Source: Sipunculus nudus
Taxonomy: Eukaryota > Annelida > Sipuncula > Golfingiida > Sipunculidae
Reading direction: 5' to 3'
NCBI GenBank assembly: GCA_026874595.1
Contig: CM049315.1
Span: forward strand, 69,511,916 to 69,575,915
Length of the DNA stretch: 64,000 bases
The notes beneath the pieces were generated by a model. The model ran no database searches. It worked only from the letters and a program-made list of their open reading frames with translations, and was not told the DNA's origin. The position numbers and the translations under genes were made by a program. This document shows positions 24,411 to 36,700 of this stretch, in pieces. How positions within the stretch are numbered: the first letter of the stretch is position 1; each line of letters starts with the position of its first letter.

Positions 24411-25456
24411 AAATGGACAAAGTGGATCGGTGCATCTCATCCCTGGAACGCCTTTCTCCTGTCCGACAGAGAAGCTAAACAGCGGGACCAAGCGGAGCGC
24501 TACAGATCAAAGTTAGTATCGGATTTAGTGTAAAGAACCTCGCTCTGTGACGGGTCCTCCCCAAAACTCCTTAAAACATGGTTGAGAGAGATAGATTCGG
24601 CTATAGACTATTCCACGGATAACCGCATAATACTGGAACTAGTAACAAAGACAGCTAGAGGTGAACTCCGCTATGAGATTGAAGCCATATTAAGCCTATT
24701 CCGGGCGAACGCTTAAGACGCGGATGTCGACACCCAGCTGGATCGCTTTGACTGCCCATGGAGGTTAAAAAAAAAAAACAGATAGGGCGCGCATTCCCCC
24801 CCCCCCCCCCCCGACACTGACAAAGAATTGAGACTGCAACTACCAAAATTAAACAATCACCCCACGAGGATTTAATTTCGTTCAACCGTTGCTTTCGCGC
24901 CGCAGCTGAAGAAGCCTATCCCCTCGCCGCTAGAAACCCTGATCAGCAAACCGCCATCGTTGAAAACTACTTGGCCTCACTAACCAACCAAAAAGTAAGT
25001 TCGCAAGTAGTTTATCAGGAGCCAGATTCGTTGACAAAAGCCATGGCTCTGGCGGCTCAGTACGATAAATGCGAAAGACAAATTTCTAACATGTTTACTC
25101 GCCCAGTAACGCACAGAGACCAGGAACCAAAGGACATCGGAGCAGTATCTGAAAGCCAACCGCTTACGAGCGACCAAGTAGGTCACATTATAGAACAGAA
25201 GTTAGCCGCCATTTTCCCTGTCGCTGCAGTGTCCGACTCACAGTCCGCACGGCATTACCCAAGCACCAGACAACCTGGGGTCCGCTGCATCAGTAACCCA
25301 TATGCCTGGACACCGGAAGGCCGCCCGAAGTGCTATGAATGTGGGAAGGAAAACCACATCGCAGCCAACTGCTTCCTCCGACTAGAGAGACAACGACGTG
25401 GTTATTACACTAGTCACAGGACTTCTGCACGTTCTAAAAGGGAATTACCGTCCTAA
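24411..25456 (+). pseudogene. gag remnant with CCHC zinc knuckle
   Basis: It starts near ATG 24,411 (MDKVDRCISSLERL) and is interrupted within 70 bp. The best continuous piece is 24,971-25,456, which contains KCYECGKENHIAANC, a C-X2-C-X4-H-X4-C knuckle near residues 120-133. This is the nucleic-acid-binding nucleocapsid part of gag. Frameshifts, an A-run at 24,768 and a C-run at 24,797-24,813 break the upstream capsid part. Confidence 0.85.
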
Positions 25457-25534
25457 CTCTGCTACCTCTACCCGCCCTACTAACCCCAATGGTACATCTC
25501 GTTTAAACTATTAACAGCCGCGACACTGCAAACA

Positions 25535-25780
25535 GTGAGACCTCAAATAAAGTTAAACCTTCATCGCATCCCCGTTCGTTGTTTGGTTGACAGTGGGGCC
25601 TCCCGTAGCCTGTTGCGGCGTGATATATTCTTACAGCTCTGTGATAAATTTGGCAGGATCCCTATTCTAACTAAATGTAGTTCAATATTCAAATCAGTCA
25701 CTGGCCAACCTTCGACAGTCTTAGGTTCAGCCGAAATATCCATTGAGGGGATAGGTAACTTACAATTTGTTTTGTGGTAG
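25535..25780 (+). pseudogene. Retroviral-type aspartic protease remnant
   Basis: The open piece contains RCLVDSGASRSLL; DSGA is the aspartic protease active-site motif. It ends in a TAG at 25,778 and continues in another frame from 25,774 (ILGTDNLL, matching the usual ILG-D end of the protease). Part of the gag-pol polyprotein of the gypsy element. Confidence 0.85.
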
Positions 25781-27009
25781 AAACACTGCCCAATCAAATG
25801 ATCTTAGGGACAGATAATTTACTGTTAGGCCGAGCTAAATTGGACTTCCATCACAACTCAATGCTATGGTTTAACCAACACTGGTCCTTCGTCGCCAACC
25901 ATGATCACGGCATAGCCGGTTTAGATCAGACGTATACGTCCTGTGCCAACTCAGATTTAGACCAAGTCATTAGCAAATATGTCGACGTGTTCTCCAGCCC
26001 CAATGACCCTAACGGTTTTTGTGATCTATTCCCAATGCACATTGAAACATCCGGCCAGCCCATCTATCAACGGGCCTACAGAGCTCCTCTCACCAAAAGA
26101 ATCGAAATTTCAAAATGCATAGACGAATTACTAGCACAGGGTGTTATTCGACCTTCGGCCTCGCCCTGGGCGTCCCCAATTGCACTTGTCGGAAAAAAAG
26201 ATGGCTCAACGCGTTTCTGCATCGATTATCGACGGCTCAATGCTGTGACAAAGCGTGACAGGTAACCCATACCAAGGATTGATGATATCCTCGATCAATT
26301 AGGGGGCAGCAACATTTTTTCAACTATGGATCTTTGCAGCGGCTATCATCAGCTGGCGCTCCACCCTGCTGACTCCGAAAAAACTGCTTTTACGTGCTAT
26401 CGGGGCCAGTTTGAATTCGTAACCACCCCCTTCGGCTTAGCAAACGCACCAAGCATGTTCCAAAGCGTGTTAGAAACCATGTTAAAAGATTTGTTAGGAG
26501 AATGTGTCCTGGTCTATATTGTCGATTTCATCATTTATAGCCGAGACATTGAAAGCCACAAATAGCATGTTGAATCGGTACTTAAGCGACTGCGTGCGGC
26601 AAATTTGAAACTCAAACCGTCAAAGTGCTGTTTTGCTAGCAATGAGGTCAAAGTGCTGGGTTTCTTGATAAATCAGCATGGTAGCCAGCCTGACCCGGAT
26701 AAAACCGAAGCAATCCTCAAAATTCCGCCCCCGACACATGTTAAGGGAGTCAGATCATTTATGGGAATGGCCAACTACTACCGCAATAGCGTCCCCAACT
26801 TTGCTCACATCGCCGAGCCTCTTAACCGGCTAACAAAAAAGAACCAACGGTTTCAGTGGACACCAGAGCATTCTTCTACTTTTGATAAACTCAGACATGC
26901 TCTAATATCCCCACCTATCAAGGCCTTCCCTAGGACTGATTTACCTTACCGCCTGTACACTGATGCAAGCGCGACTTGTGTAGGAGCTGTCCTATCACAG
27001 CTCCAATAG
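25774..27009 (+). pseudogene. Reverse transcriptase and start of RNase H, with stops
   Basis: Three open pieces in one frame. 25,774-26,265 carries VIRPSASPWASPIALVGKKD and FCIDYRRLNAVTKRD and ends in TAA. 26,326-26,565 carries MDLCSGYHQLALH, TTPFGLANAPSMFQ and the active-site box, which reads YIVD where YIDD is expected, and ends in TAG. 26,605-27,009 carries KVLGFLI, PDPDKTEAIL, FMGMANYYR and LYTDASATCVGAVL (the RNase H start), and ends in TAG. The Asp-to-Val change alone would abolish polymerization. Assigned to Ty3/gypsy by motif order. Confidence 0.92.
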
Positions 27010-27287
27010 GACGGAACAGAACGTGTTGTACCATACGTTTCCCATCAGTTGGCGGTCGTCCAAAAACGGTGAGCCACAATAGAGAGAAAGGGCGTAAGCT
27101 ATTATTTACTCCCTGAATAAGCTCCGGCCCTACCTCTTTGGTAGCTCCGTAACAATCTTTACGGATCACAAACCACTTCTCTCTCCATTTAGCAAAAAAA
27201 AAGCAGTTGAATAATAAACTGCAACGCTGGGCCATTATTCTTTCGGAATATGATGCCAGCATACAATAGCATCAGAGCAGAAACAAT
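27010..27287 (+). pseudogene. RNase H remainder and tether, frameshifted
   Basis: Short pieces in shifting frames give the end of RNase H (a PYLFGSSVTIFTDHKPL-like segment at about 27,130-27,180) and a WAIILSEYDA-like segment. Multiple stops, and an A-run at 27,195-27,203, interrupt it. Confidence 0.7.
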
Positions 27288-28003
27288 GTGTGCGCCGATA
27301 TGCTCTCAAGAGTTCCCCAATCCATGCATGAGCAGATTAGTCTTATTGACGTGGACCACGACTGGGTGGACCCAACAGCGTATCCAGAATCCATTGCTTT
27401 ACAGCAACTCCCGTGTATGCTTGATGGTATTGATCTGCAGATTGTTGCCACAGGTCAACATACGGAATATCCGGAGTTCTTTCAAAGCGCGGAAACTGCC
27501 GAGGAGTCTGACTATATTGTCATTAATAATGTAATGTACAGCACACGCAGACCCCACAACACTGCCCCAGCATACCCGCGTCTAGTTCTGCCAACCCGTT
27601 ATGTTAACCAAGTCATAGATCGCGCCAACAAAGAGGTGGGGCATATGCCCTGCCTTATGACATTAAATCGCATACGGGAAGCGTACGTATTTCCAAAAAT
27701 GCGTCAACAAATCCGGGACCGCCTAAAAAAGTGCTCGACCTGTATAGCCAATAGCAAAAGACAAGATCATACAGTTATGGGGGACATGCCTTTGCCGGCT
27801 TCCCCAATGCAGATGGTGAGTATGGATCTCGTAGATCCATTCATACCCTCATGTAATAACAATAAATATTTTTTAACTATGATTTGTCACAAAACAGGGT
27901 GGGCGGAAGCATACCCTATACCCGATAAAACGAATGAATCCGTGTGGAGCATGTTCGCTAAATACTTTGTCCCGACCCATGGTGTACCCGAAGTCCTGTT
28001 CTG
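27288..28003 (+). pseudogene. Integrase, N-terminal and first catalytic part
   Basis: The open stretch includes the HHCC zinc-binding region (GHMPCLMTLNRIREAYVFP, then CSTCIANSKRQ) and the start of the catalytic core (MVSMDLVDPFIPS, with the first catalytic Asp). It continues through GWAEAYPIPD and FVPTHGVPEVLF, then runs directly into minisatellite sequence. The second catalytic Asp and the Glu are missing from this stretch. Confidence 0.88.
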
Positions 28004-29007
28004 CAAATTGCTAGCAATTTGCGACCTGGGCGCCCAGGAGAGAGGGGCCTGGTTGTCAAAGTAGCAATTTGCTAGCAATTTGCTAGCAATTTGCGGATTT
28101 ACCAGAAAAAAATATTGCTAGCAATTTGCCGATACCCCCCGGCCAATTTTTTTTCGGGTAAATCCGCAAATTGCTAGCAAATTCTTACTTTGACACCCAG
28201 GCCCCCTCTCTCCTGGGCGCCCAGATCGCAAATTGCTGGCAATTGCTAGCTACACTCGGTGCCCAGGAAAGAGGGGGCCTGGCTGTCAAAGAAGCAAACT
28301 TGCCGGCCAGGAGTGAAGGGGCATGGGTGTCAAAGTAGCAATTTGCTAGCAATTTGCGGATAGACCCGTGATGCGTAGACTGGTACCCTGCTCTATTATG
28401 GCCTTCAGTCAACCAAAGAGATAGGCGTACAACGACATCTTAAGTTCTCCCAGTTGCAACTCCTGACTGACCTGTAGACTTGTTCCAGTTCCATTATGCA
28501 CCCTCATACCGGTTGTCATGGACGTTCACGCGTTCCTGGTTGATACTCCATGAAGATTTCTTATAAAATAACTTGAAGAATGAGTTGTTGCACAAAAAAA
28601 TGAATGATGGATGTATAGATAACACGATATACTGGATCTTTGATATTCCACTGTGCGTTGCAGTGATTTATTATTGATATCTATTAATCTAATCATTAAT
28701 ATCACAGGTAATGTACAGCCAACTTTTGGTAACTTCTCAGAGCAAACGAAATGCTTATTTTTATCATATATAATACATACTGGAGTTGGAACCAGTCTGC
28801 CGGGAGTACATAAGATGGCGTTGTACGCCCGTCGCTATGATTGGCCTAGAGCAGCGGTGCCATAATAGAGCGGGGTACCAATCTACGTGATGGGGACGGC
28901 TGTTACAAGGAGGATGGTAAAGTTGCTAAATTGCTAGCAAATTGCGTGATGGGAACGGCAATCACAGGAAGGGCGAGAAAGTTGCATAATTGCTAGCAAT
29001 TGGCTAG

Positions 29008-29077
<70 letters not shown>

Positions 29078-30595
29078 TATATATATACAATAAATGCGCA
29101 TAGCAAGTTTTTCAGTGAGGATTCAAGCTTTGATAGACAATCGAGGCAAAATTGCTAAATAACTAGTAAATTGCGTAATTGGGCCGGACGTCACATGCAG
29201 GGAGGGCGAGAAAGTTGCAAAATTGCGGGCAAATTGATAGCAAATTGCATGATAGGGATGGCTGTTACATGGAGGATGGCAAAGTTGCTAAATTACTAGC
29301 AAATTGCGTGATGGGGACGGACATAACAGGATGAGTGAGAAAGTTGCAAAATTGAGAGCGAATTGCTAGCAAATTGCATGATGGGGACGGCTGTTACAAG
29401 AAGGATGGCAAAGTTGCAAAATTGCAAGAAATGGCTAGCACTTTGCGTGACGGCTGTTACAAGGAGGATGGTAAAGTTGCTAAATTGCTAGCCAATTGTG
29501 TGATGGGAACGGCAATCACAGTGAGGGCGAGAAAGTTGCATAATTGCTAGCCAATTGCTGGCAAGTTTGCAATAATTGCTTATAGCAAGTTTTTCAGTGA
29601 GGATTCAAACTTTGATAGACACTCGCGGCAAAGTTGCTAAATTGCTAGTAAATTGCGTGATTGGGCCGGCCGTCACAGGGAGGGCGAGAAAGTTGCAAAA
29701 TTGCGGGCAAATTGCTAGCAAACTGCGTGATAGGGATGTCTGTTGCAAGAAGGATGACAAAGTTACTAAATTGCTAGCAAATTGCGTGATGGGGAAGTTC
29801 GTTACAGGATGACTGAGAAAGTTGCAAAATTGCGAGCAAATTGCCAGCAAATTGCGTGATGGGGACGGCTGTTACAAGGAGGATGGTAAAGTTGCTAAAT
29901 TGCTAGCAAATTGCGTGATGGGAACAGCAATCACAGGGAGGGCGAGAAAGTTTCATAATTGCTGGCCTATTGCTAGCAACTTTGCAATAATTGCTTATAG
30001 CAAGTTTTTCAGTGAGGATTCAAACCTTAATAGACACTCGCGGCAAAATTGCTAAATTGCTAGTAAATTGAGAGATTGGGGCGGCCGTCACAGGGAGGGC
30101 GATTTAGTTGCAAAATTGCGTGCAAATTGCTAGCAAATTTCGTGATAGGGATGGGTGTTACAAGAAGGATGGCAAAGTAGCTAAATTGCTAGCAAATTGC
30201 GTGATCGGGCCGGCCATCACAGGGAGGGCGAGAAAGTTGCAAAATTGAAAGCAAATTGCTAGCAAATTGCATGATGGGGACGGCTGTTACAAGAAGGATG
30301 GCAAAGTTGCTAAATTGCTAGCAAATTGCGTGATGGGGAGGACGGTCATTACAGGATGAGTGAGAAAGTTGCAAAATTGCGAGCAAATTGCTAGCAAATT
30401 GCGTGATGGGGACGGCTGTTACAAGAAGGATGGCAAAGTTGCTAAATTGCTAGCAAATTGCGTGATGGGGACGGTCATCACAGGGAGAGTGAGAAAGTTG
30501 CATAATTGCGAGCAAATTGCTAGCAAGTTTGCAATAATTGCGTAATGGCATGTTTTGCAGTGAGGATTCAAACTTTGATAGCCACTCGCGCCAGT
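28004..30595. repeat. Minisatellite insertion inside integrase (GCTAGC-rich)
   Basis: Repeats are built on AATTGCTAGCAAATTGCG, alternating with GTGATGGGGACGGCTGTTAC and GAGAAAGTTGCAAAATTGCG segments. A paired unit is about 130 bp (for example 30,272 to 30,405). A longer unit with ATAGCAAGTTTTTCAGTGAG recurs at about 29,100, 29,582, 30,000 and, diverged, 30,545. The core AATTGCTAGCAATT is palindromic. The array also holds a (TA)n tract at 29,011-29,073 and the inverted-repeat element at 28,374-28,887. It separates two parts of the integrase gene. Confidence 0.9.
28374..28887. mobile_element. MITE-like element with long terminal inverted repeats
   Basis: CGTAGACTGGTACCCTGCTC at 28,374 pairs with the reverse complement of the right end at 28,860-28,887 (GAGCGGGGTACCAATCTACG). 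A second paired block (GGCGTACAACGACATCTTAA on the left, its near-complement at about 28,800-28,835) extends the inverted repeat to roughly 80 bp. GTGAT flanks both ends, a possible target duplication. No transposase is present. Confidence 0.75.
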
Positions 30596-30946
30596 TTGCT
30601 AGATACTCATGCTTCAACAGGGAAAAACCGACAGTTCCCCGCCTATATGAGTGGGGAACAACATGTGGCTGAAACGTTAGCAGCTCATAGGATTAGCATC
30701 AGTACAGTAACTGGCTATTCCCCTTTCTTTCTGCTATACGGGCGTCATCCAAGGGTGCCACTCACTCGGCTCTTACAATCCGCGTCCACAAACACACCGT
30801 TTGGTAATCGCTTGGATGATACTGCGCAAATATATCTTCAGGCACATAATAATTCCCTCGAAGCACGAGAGGTTAACCGCCAAAGCGGATTGGACAATCC
30901 TAGTTATTCTAAAACAACTCCATTCCAAACAACACAAAATAAATGA
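30596..30946 (+). pseudogene. Integrase, C-terminal part after the insertion
   Basis: It reads AYMSGEQHVAETLAAHRIS, then STVTGYSPFFLLYGRHPRVP, the conserved segment following the catalytic Glu of gypsy integrases. The stretch with the second catalytic Asp and the Glu is absent on both sides of the minisatellite, so the insertion was accompanied by loss of gene sequence. After the last codons an AT-rich stretch leads to the purine tract. Confidence 0.88.
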
Positions 30947-31021
30947 ATAAAATAAACAAATGAGTTAAGAAAGAAAAAAATCGAAATTGGTTAACCCATT
31001 TCTCTATTATTTTTTTTATTA

Positions 31022-31036
31022 GGGGGGGGGGAGATA
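31022..31036 (+). other. Polypurine tract
   Basis: A G-run flanked by AGGG and GAGA immediately before the 3' LTR at 31,037. This is the expected position of the plus-strand primer of an LTR retrotransposon. Confidence 0.7.
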
Positions 31037-31819
31037 TGTAAATATTCTTTCATAGAATATGTTAAGTTATTGCATATGTATATTTTATTCTGATTTTATT
31101 CTTATGTATTAACAATTCGTCATTAAGGGATTATATTTGTCTTAATGTACACTTTTCATTACAATGTATTATTCAGTAGTTTCATAGGAATATGCATGTC
31201 CACCGTAGTGCTATGAATTATGTAATATTATGTTCTCACGAGAACTCGGTATGTACTTAAACCGTGAATGTTTTAAGCTCTTTGAATTTACTCTTTGTGT
31301 AAGCTTCCGGTGCAATGTATGTATTTTGTATGAAGCTGTACACTAATTTCTGCCTCCATTGTGACTCTATTCACACATCGTGCGGGTTAGATCTTGATTG
31401 TATAATATGTAAAGCGAAGCCGCCACGGTTAATTACCCCTCTGTCTGTACAAGTGTCAGCGGCCAAAGAAACCCTAATTGAGGTGCCGCGCACTCACGTA
31501 ATCACTGTAGTAATTTCACTTTGTGCATACGCTCTTATGTTCTATTGTGTCTAATTGCGCTTACGCCTGACACGGCCCCACATTGATTAATGTTACACTT
31601 GAACATTTCTTTTAATTTATATTATAATGAGCTTCCGTACAAGTTCCTGATTGGACAACTCCTTGTATTTGATAGATATATGTATGTACGGTGGATGGGG
31701 ATGCCAGAGTAAAAGTGGGACTTGAACTGAGCGCAAGCGAGTTCAACCCAGCTCGAGATATATCAAATAAACCACGTATTGCTGTAACCCGCTGTTGTGT
31801 ATTTCCTTGTGAACCAACA
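31037..31819 (+). repeat. 3' LTR
   Basis: 783 bp, starting TGTAAATATTCTTTCATAG and ending CCTTGTGAACCAACA. It is colinear with the 5' LTR except for a deletion of about 20 bp in the first 120 bp and scattered substitutions. Confidence 0.93.
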
Positions 31820-32110
31820 CTCCGGCTTCTATTTCAAAGATTCGGATCTAAGGTTCACCAGACTTTCTCCGCAGACAGATCCCCTCTTGAGACTGTCTTC
31901 GAAGTACATTTCCTGTCGTATTTTCGTACCCTTATAAAAGCTCGAAACCACTCATTGTAGCTCACATGTCGGAGAAGTACACTGTGTACAAAACACACCC
32001 TGAGTAAGCGGCTCACTCCACTTGCCCTGCTAAGGTCCCCACTGTTTTCGAAATACAACCTCCTTTCTTTGGCAGTGGAGGAGTTCACGCTGCCTGGTGT
32101 TACAGAATCT
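31820..32110. repeat. Repeat R3, copy 1, right part
   Basis: It continues R3 after the retrotransposon: CTCCGGCTTCTATTTC, CACCAGACTTTCTCCGC, GCTCGAAACCACTCATTGTA and AAGCGGCTCACTCCACTTGC, matching 45,231-45,500. A minus-strand frame at 31,855-32,088 is only partly matched in copy 2, so I do not call it coding. Confidence 0.8.
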
Positions 32111-32181
32111 GATATTTTTTATCTCCTTGACAAAATTTATGTTCATCACGCATACGTGATCTGTTAATATTAGGTTCCGTT

Positions 32182-32258
<77 letters not shown>

Positions 32259-33189
32259 AACATCGTGGGGAGAGTACCTTTTTTGAGCTATCCAACGCCC
32301 CCCCCCCCCAAAGAAAATATAACAAACGCTCTGGTCACATCTTAGACGTGATAACAAGTGTCTGTACCAAGATGTTGGTTACCATCATAGAGATAAAATT
32401 TGCAATAACCAGTGGGAATTTTAAAAAATGTCCTTTTCCAGAAGACATTGTTCACCGTAACATGATGATTTATTTAACCTAGCAGTGGCCCCTAGTGAGT
32501 GACCAGTAGCACATCCAGCTTTTTGATGTGGCCGACCATTTTGTTAGTCAAAGCCCGGTCACAGCTAAATGGACCAGATAGCTAAGAGAAACTGGTATGG
32601 GTAACGCACAAGTTAGTAAACAGAAACTAAACGAATCCACCCGCACATTCCAAATCATTACCAGTATGAATTCAATTAACCGTTTGCATCGACTCACTGT
32701 ACTCAATATATCGTAGCTATCTGTGCACACATATCGACTGAATGGAAAATTTACCATTTTGTTCATAAACTTTTCCACCCTCTTGATATATTCTTTCTAT
32801 TCAACAACCTAGTAAATGAACAAGGTTGTGAGATGATCGTTTCAGGGTCAGGGGTCAACATAGATGCTGTTTGGGATTCAGTCAAGCCGGGAGGTTTACC
32901 TTTGAAAGTTTATGGGGCCGTGGCTTCTTATCAAAGAGAAGAGTTGTCTGATGTCTCTGTCTGTCTCTCTTAGGTACGTATTTCTCTCTCACTCTCTGTC
33001 TATCTCTCTCTCCCTCTCTCTCAATACAAGCGACAGAATCAGTATGCTCTTTTATACACAGAACTTTATTACCAATATTTATTGCCAATGTGTGTAGATA
33101 TTTTATGTGCCTGCAAGCTGCACATGTATAGCAAATTTAGTCAAATGCCTGACATTACTTTTAAACACTTGACTATTGTTGTAACAAAT
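32111..33189. other. Intergenic with (TA)n and (GA)n microsatellites
   Basis: (TA)n at 32,186-32,222 runs directly into (GA)n at 32,223-32,256. A CT-rich tract lies at 32,960-33,023. No gene is recognised. This may be downstream of the transcript end of the minus-strand polo-box gene A; an AATAAA on the minus strand lies near 33,065. Confidence 0.5.
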
Positions 33190-33760
33190 GGCGGTAGAAC
33201 TTGTAAAACTTATACAGCAAATAATCACAAACACTAGGTTCGCCCGTAACCTCGGTTTCATCAATCATCGTCATCATAAGAAAATGAGAAACATGCATAT
33301 CACACTCTCTCCACATGCGTTGAATCAGTTCATGTGTATGTGCTCATTTCCCGAAAGTAGTCTTCAGCTGCATCACACCATTCCGTTCGGTTTCTCGGCT
33401 CCCACTTTTCAGTCTCCATGGTCTCTGTATTTGTAGAGTTATTGGTGCCCTTTACCAATCGATGGACATGCAATGTCCCATTGGACCCCCGTCATCTGCA
33501 GTTTCCTTCCTGTTGGCGGCTCAGACTCCGGCCGCTTGTTATCAGCCTGTTCCTTCATATGCGTCTTGACACAACGCTTTCCCTCCCACCTGTGTCAATA
33601 GTGTCAAGTCTGTCAGCTGTGTCAGCTTGTGCCATCCGATAGACGTGTAGTGTACCTTGTGAGCACCTCTGTGAACTCCAAGTGTGGAGGTCTGCAGTTC
33701 TTACAGATTGTCTGGAGCCATCCGTGTGTCAGCTCCATATGAATCTTGTTGAAATCCCGC
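33190..33760 (-). other. Probable 3' untranslated region of polo-box gene A
   Basis: This lies directly downstream of the stop codon at 33,761 on the minus strand. It is somewhat richer in GC than its surroundings, but none of the frames shows a recognisable domain. 33,740-33,760 resembles the sequence just beyond the stop of copy C. No splice signals were noted. Confidence 0.35.
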
Positions 33761-36700
33761 TCAAGGCGTCTGTGCTTCTCTCAGTTTGTGAAGAACTGCT
33801 GGTAGAGCGTCCATTTTCTGCCTCACTTTTAAAGGGATATGATCATTTTCCTTAAAACTGAAATATGTAAAAACACAAACAAATAAAATACTGTCAGAAA
33901 GTTACATTCTGAGTAAATTTATATTTTCATTTTCGTTTAATTGATACTATCATTTAAAAAATCGTGACTTCTACTAAGCCTGATTTAATATTCTAAAATA
34001 AAACTTATTTAAAGTTTAAAAAGTAGGCTCCTTACCCAGATCAAAATCCGAACTTTATACATCTATCTCTGGGAATACAATATGGCATTAAGTATACAAA
34101 CCTTGAGGCGTTTCCCTTTGGACACCTGTACTGGATGACCATGGGGTTGGGTTTAAGTGAGAGTTCTGACCCGTCATCGAACTGAACAGACACTTCCTTG
34201 TTTGACCACTGAGTTCCCCAACCGATACCGGGGACGAATACTTGGCAGAGCATCCTTGGTGACGGTAAAGGGAAACTGTTACAGCCAGAGGCAGACGACA
34301 ATGTTTCATCCTGGTTTAGCGCCATTTCAACAGACAACAGTGTCTCATCCGGTGTAGCAAATATATCTGTCCTTCCGTCGATTGGGTTGCTGCTTCTTGG
34401 GTTTTCTTTCACAGACGACGAACCTGATGAACTGGACATAGACTTCGCAATGACATGGCATGGACGTCTGGATAGAAAGAAAGAAATAATGGTGATTAGA
34501 GACCAATTAACCTTGTAAAAGTAAAGGAATAAACCTATTATTGCATTTAATTGTTCTGAAGGCAATCTATAATATAAATTAATCATATTATTTATTACGT
34601 ATTATTACATATTAATATTTAGAACGTATTTATTTTTTAGTTATGACTCAAACATATAAATCAGAACTTTCTCAGACTAACGGCCCACTTATATGTGTAT
34701 AAATCTATTTGTAAAGTCATCATATAGGATAAGATATCATTTATTGCCAAAGAGGAATTTGAATGTTTAACAACTGACATGCAGCACAATTAAGAAAAAT
34801 AATACTGTGAGAATTAATAAGCATATGATTAATGACTAGAAGATAAATATAAAAAATTATATATGCTTATATATGCACACGCCCTGTACTTGGCATGAAT
34901 GAGTCCCAGAATACGCAAATCTCATGATTCTTACCTCCCGATGACAGCAGGGAAGCAGGTCACATCTGATCTTGATCCTTCGTGATCGCCCATTGACGTC
35001 ATCAGGTAAACGAAGTCTAAACATTTCTGACGAAACTGAAACAATACAGATAATTAAATACAAAAACTGTTTGTTTGCAACATGAATTCCTTTAGTCTTT
35101 TTTTTAAATATGTTTGACCTTCTTTAATATTATTTCATCTATACGACACAGACACTCTTGGATAGGTTTTATTATATATCACATAAAAATATGATTGAAT
35201 TACAATATAAAAATATCTTAATGTAAAATTATTTTAAATCATTTTTATGCATATTTACCTTCATAGTGTGTGAAAGGAGTTGTCTGGTTTTAAGATCCAA
35301 TTTTTCAGAACTTGATTCAGAATCAAACTTGAAAGAAATTCCGTCGCTCTGGGTGATGCTCGTGACGTCATTATAACAACGGACCTTGCCTCCGCCATAA
35401 AACGTCGCATCAAAGTCACGGTTGTCGTTCTCCATCAACATACACTTGGCCTGGTCCGTGTACATGGTCACTTTTGGGGTCTTGGACTTGACCACGTCAA
35501 CGAATCTGTAGGAAATGGAAACAACAAAAATATTTTGAGAAAAACTTATAATTTGTACTTAACATCGTATATTTGTCATATACTTTATTCTTTATTTTTC
35601 ATGATATATATTGGAACAAAATGTAAACGCAGTTAAATAAGTTGAACGGAGGTTAAAACAGTTAAATAATTTGAAAACAAGTATTTTTTCCATTTCAAAA
35701 CACAAGATTTCTATAAAATGAAAACACAAAAAAAGAATGTCACAGGATCACCGTACTTACCTTGCCGCATGCTGGTACCTCTTCCAGTATTTCTGGGGCA
35801 GCCTGTCGTGGCTGTACACCCTGACGGAGCCTGCTGCAGGGCTGGCTGGACTGTCACTGACTGTCGCGTTGTCACACTGGGGCTGATAGAATTGTATCAC
35901 GTGACCATCTGGGCTGATCTTCATCACTTCTCTCACGATCTCCAGGTCTTGTATTATTCTGAGGATCTCCAAGTACACGCTATAGTCGTCTGTGATCGTC
36001 AGCTGTTGTGGAATGGAAATGACTCATAAATGTGATATCTTGTATTTTATTCTTACTACATGCCTCCCTCCTCTGTTACATATGAGTGAAAGGTCAGGAA
36101 GGGTTACATAATAAAATTTTATATTTCACAGTTTGTCTATTTATCGGTTCGATTCGGTTGTCTGTTAGTAGTTTGATCTGCAATTGATTTGAATTGTTTC
36201 AAAAAGATATTTCAATAACTGTATTATTTAAAAAGTTTATAGATTAAATTCTGCATTTATTATGTCACTGTAGGTATATCCTCATCGCTGATTATAACAA
36301 ATAACGGTAACTTACCACGACGTTACGTATTTTCTGACGATAAGGCTTCAGACGAAAAGACGTCCGAGGAGGAGTAGGACAACCGATCACGTGACCACTG
36401 GTGACGTCATCGGCTGAGGATGAACGCTCTTCTCCTTGACTGTGACAGTTTACCTAAAACATGAAGTTTAGGATACCAGTATTTTAAAATGCGTCGGATA
36501 TCGGATGAGTCACTCATATCTAGCGATGATTTATACTCAAATTATATATTATTATACGCAAATTTAGACACACTTTTAATTTCTCTCATTAATGTATTTA
36601 ATTTCAGTATTCAAGCTAAATTTGACATAAAAACTGTGATCAGTTTTCATGGTGGAAAATGAAGTGTAGGTGTATTTGTAGCCCCGAAGTGATGTATTAA

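Larger units (their letters stand above)
23481..31819 (+). mobile_element. Ty3/gypsy-type LTR retrotransposon, defective, with a nested insertion
   Basis: It is flanked by long terminal repeats that start TGTAAATATT and end in CA, and by a 4-bp target duplication CTCC (23,477-23,480 and 31,820-31,823). The uninterrupted paralogous site in R3 copy 2 (45,231-45,234) confirms the borders. The internal order is gag with a CCHC knuckle, protease, reverse transcriptase, RNase H and integrase, which is the Ty3/gypsy order. Several in-frame stops, a mutated polymerase active site and a 2.6-kb minisatellite inside integrase show that it cannot move by itself. The LTRs differ by roughly 25-30 substitutions by eye plus an indel near their 5' ends, so the insertion is not recent. 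Confidence 0.92.

Noticed and set aside
28004..30595. CRISPR-like array
   Set aside because: Repeats are not separated by unique spacers; the array is a eukaryotic minisatellite with a palindromic core inside a retrotransposon.
31855..32088. 77-codon minus-strand frame in R3
   Set aside because: The same region in R3 copy 2 is frameshifted and has stops, so conservation does not support coding.
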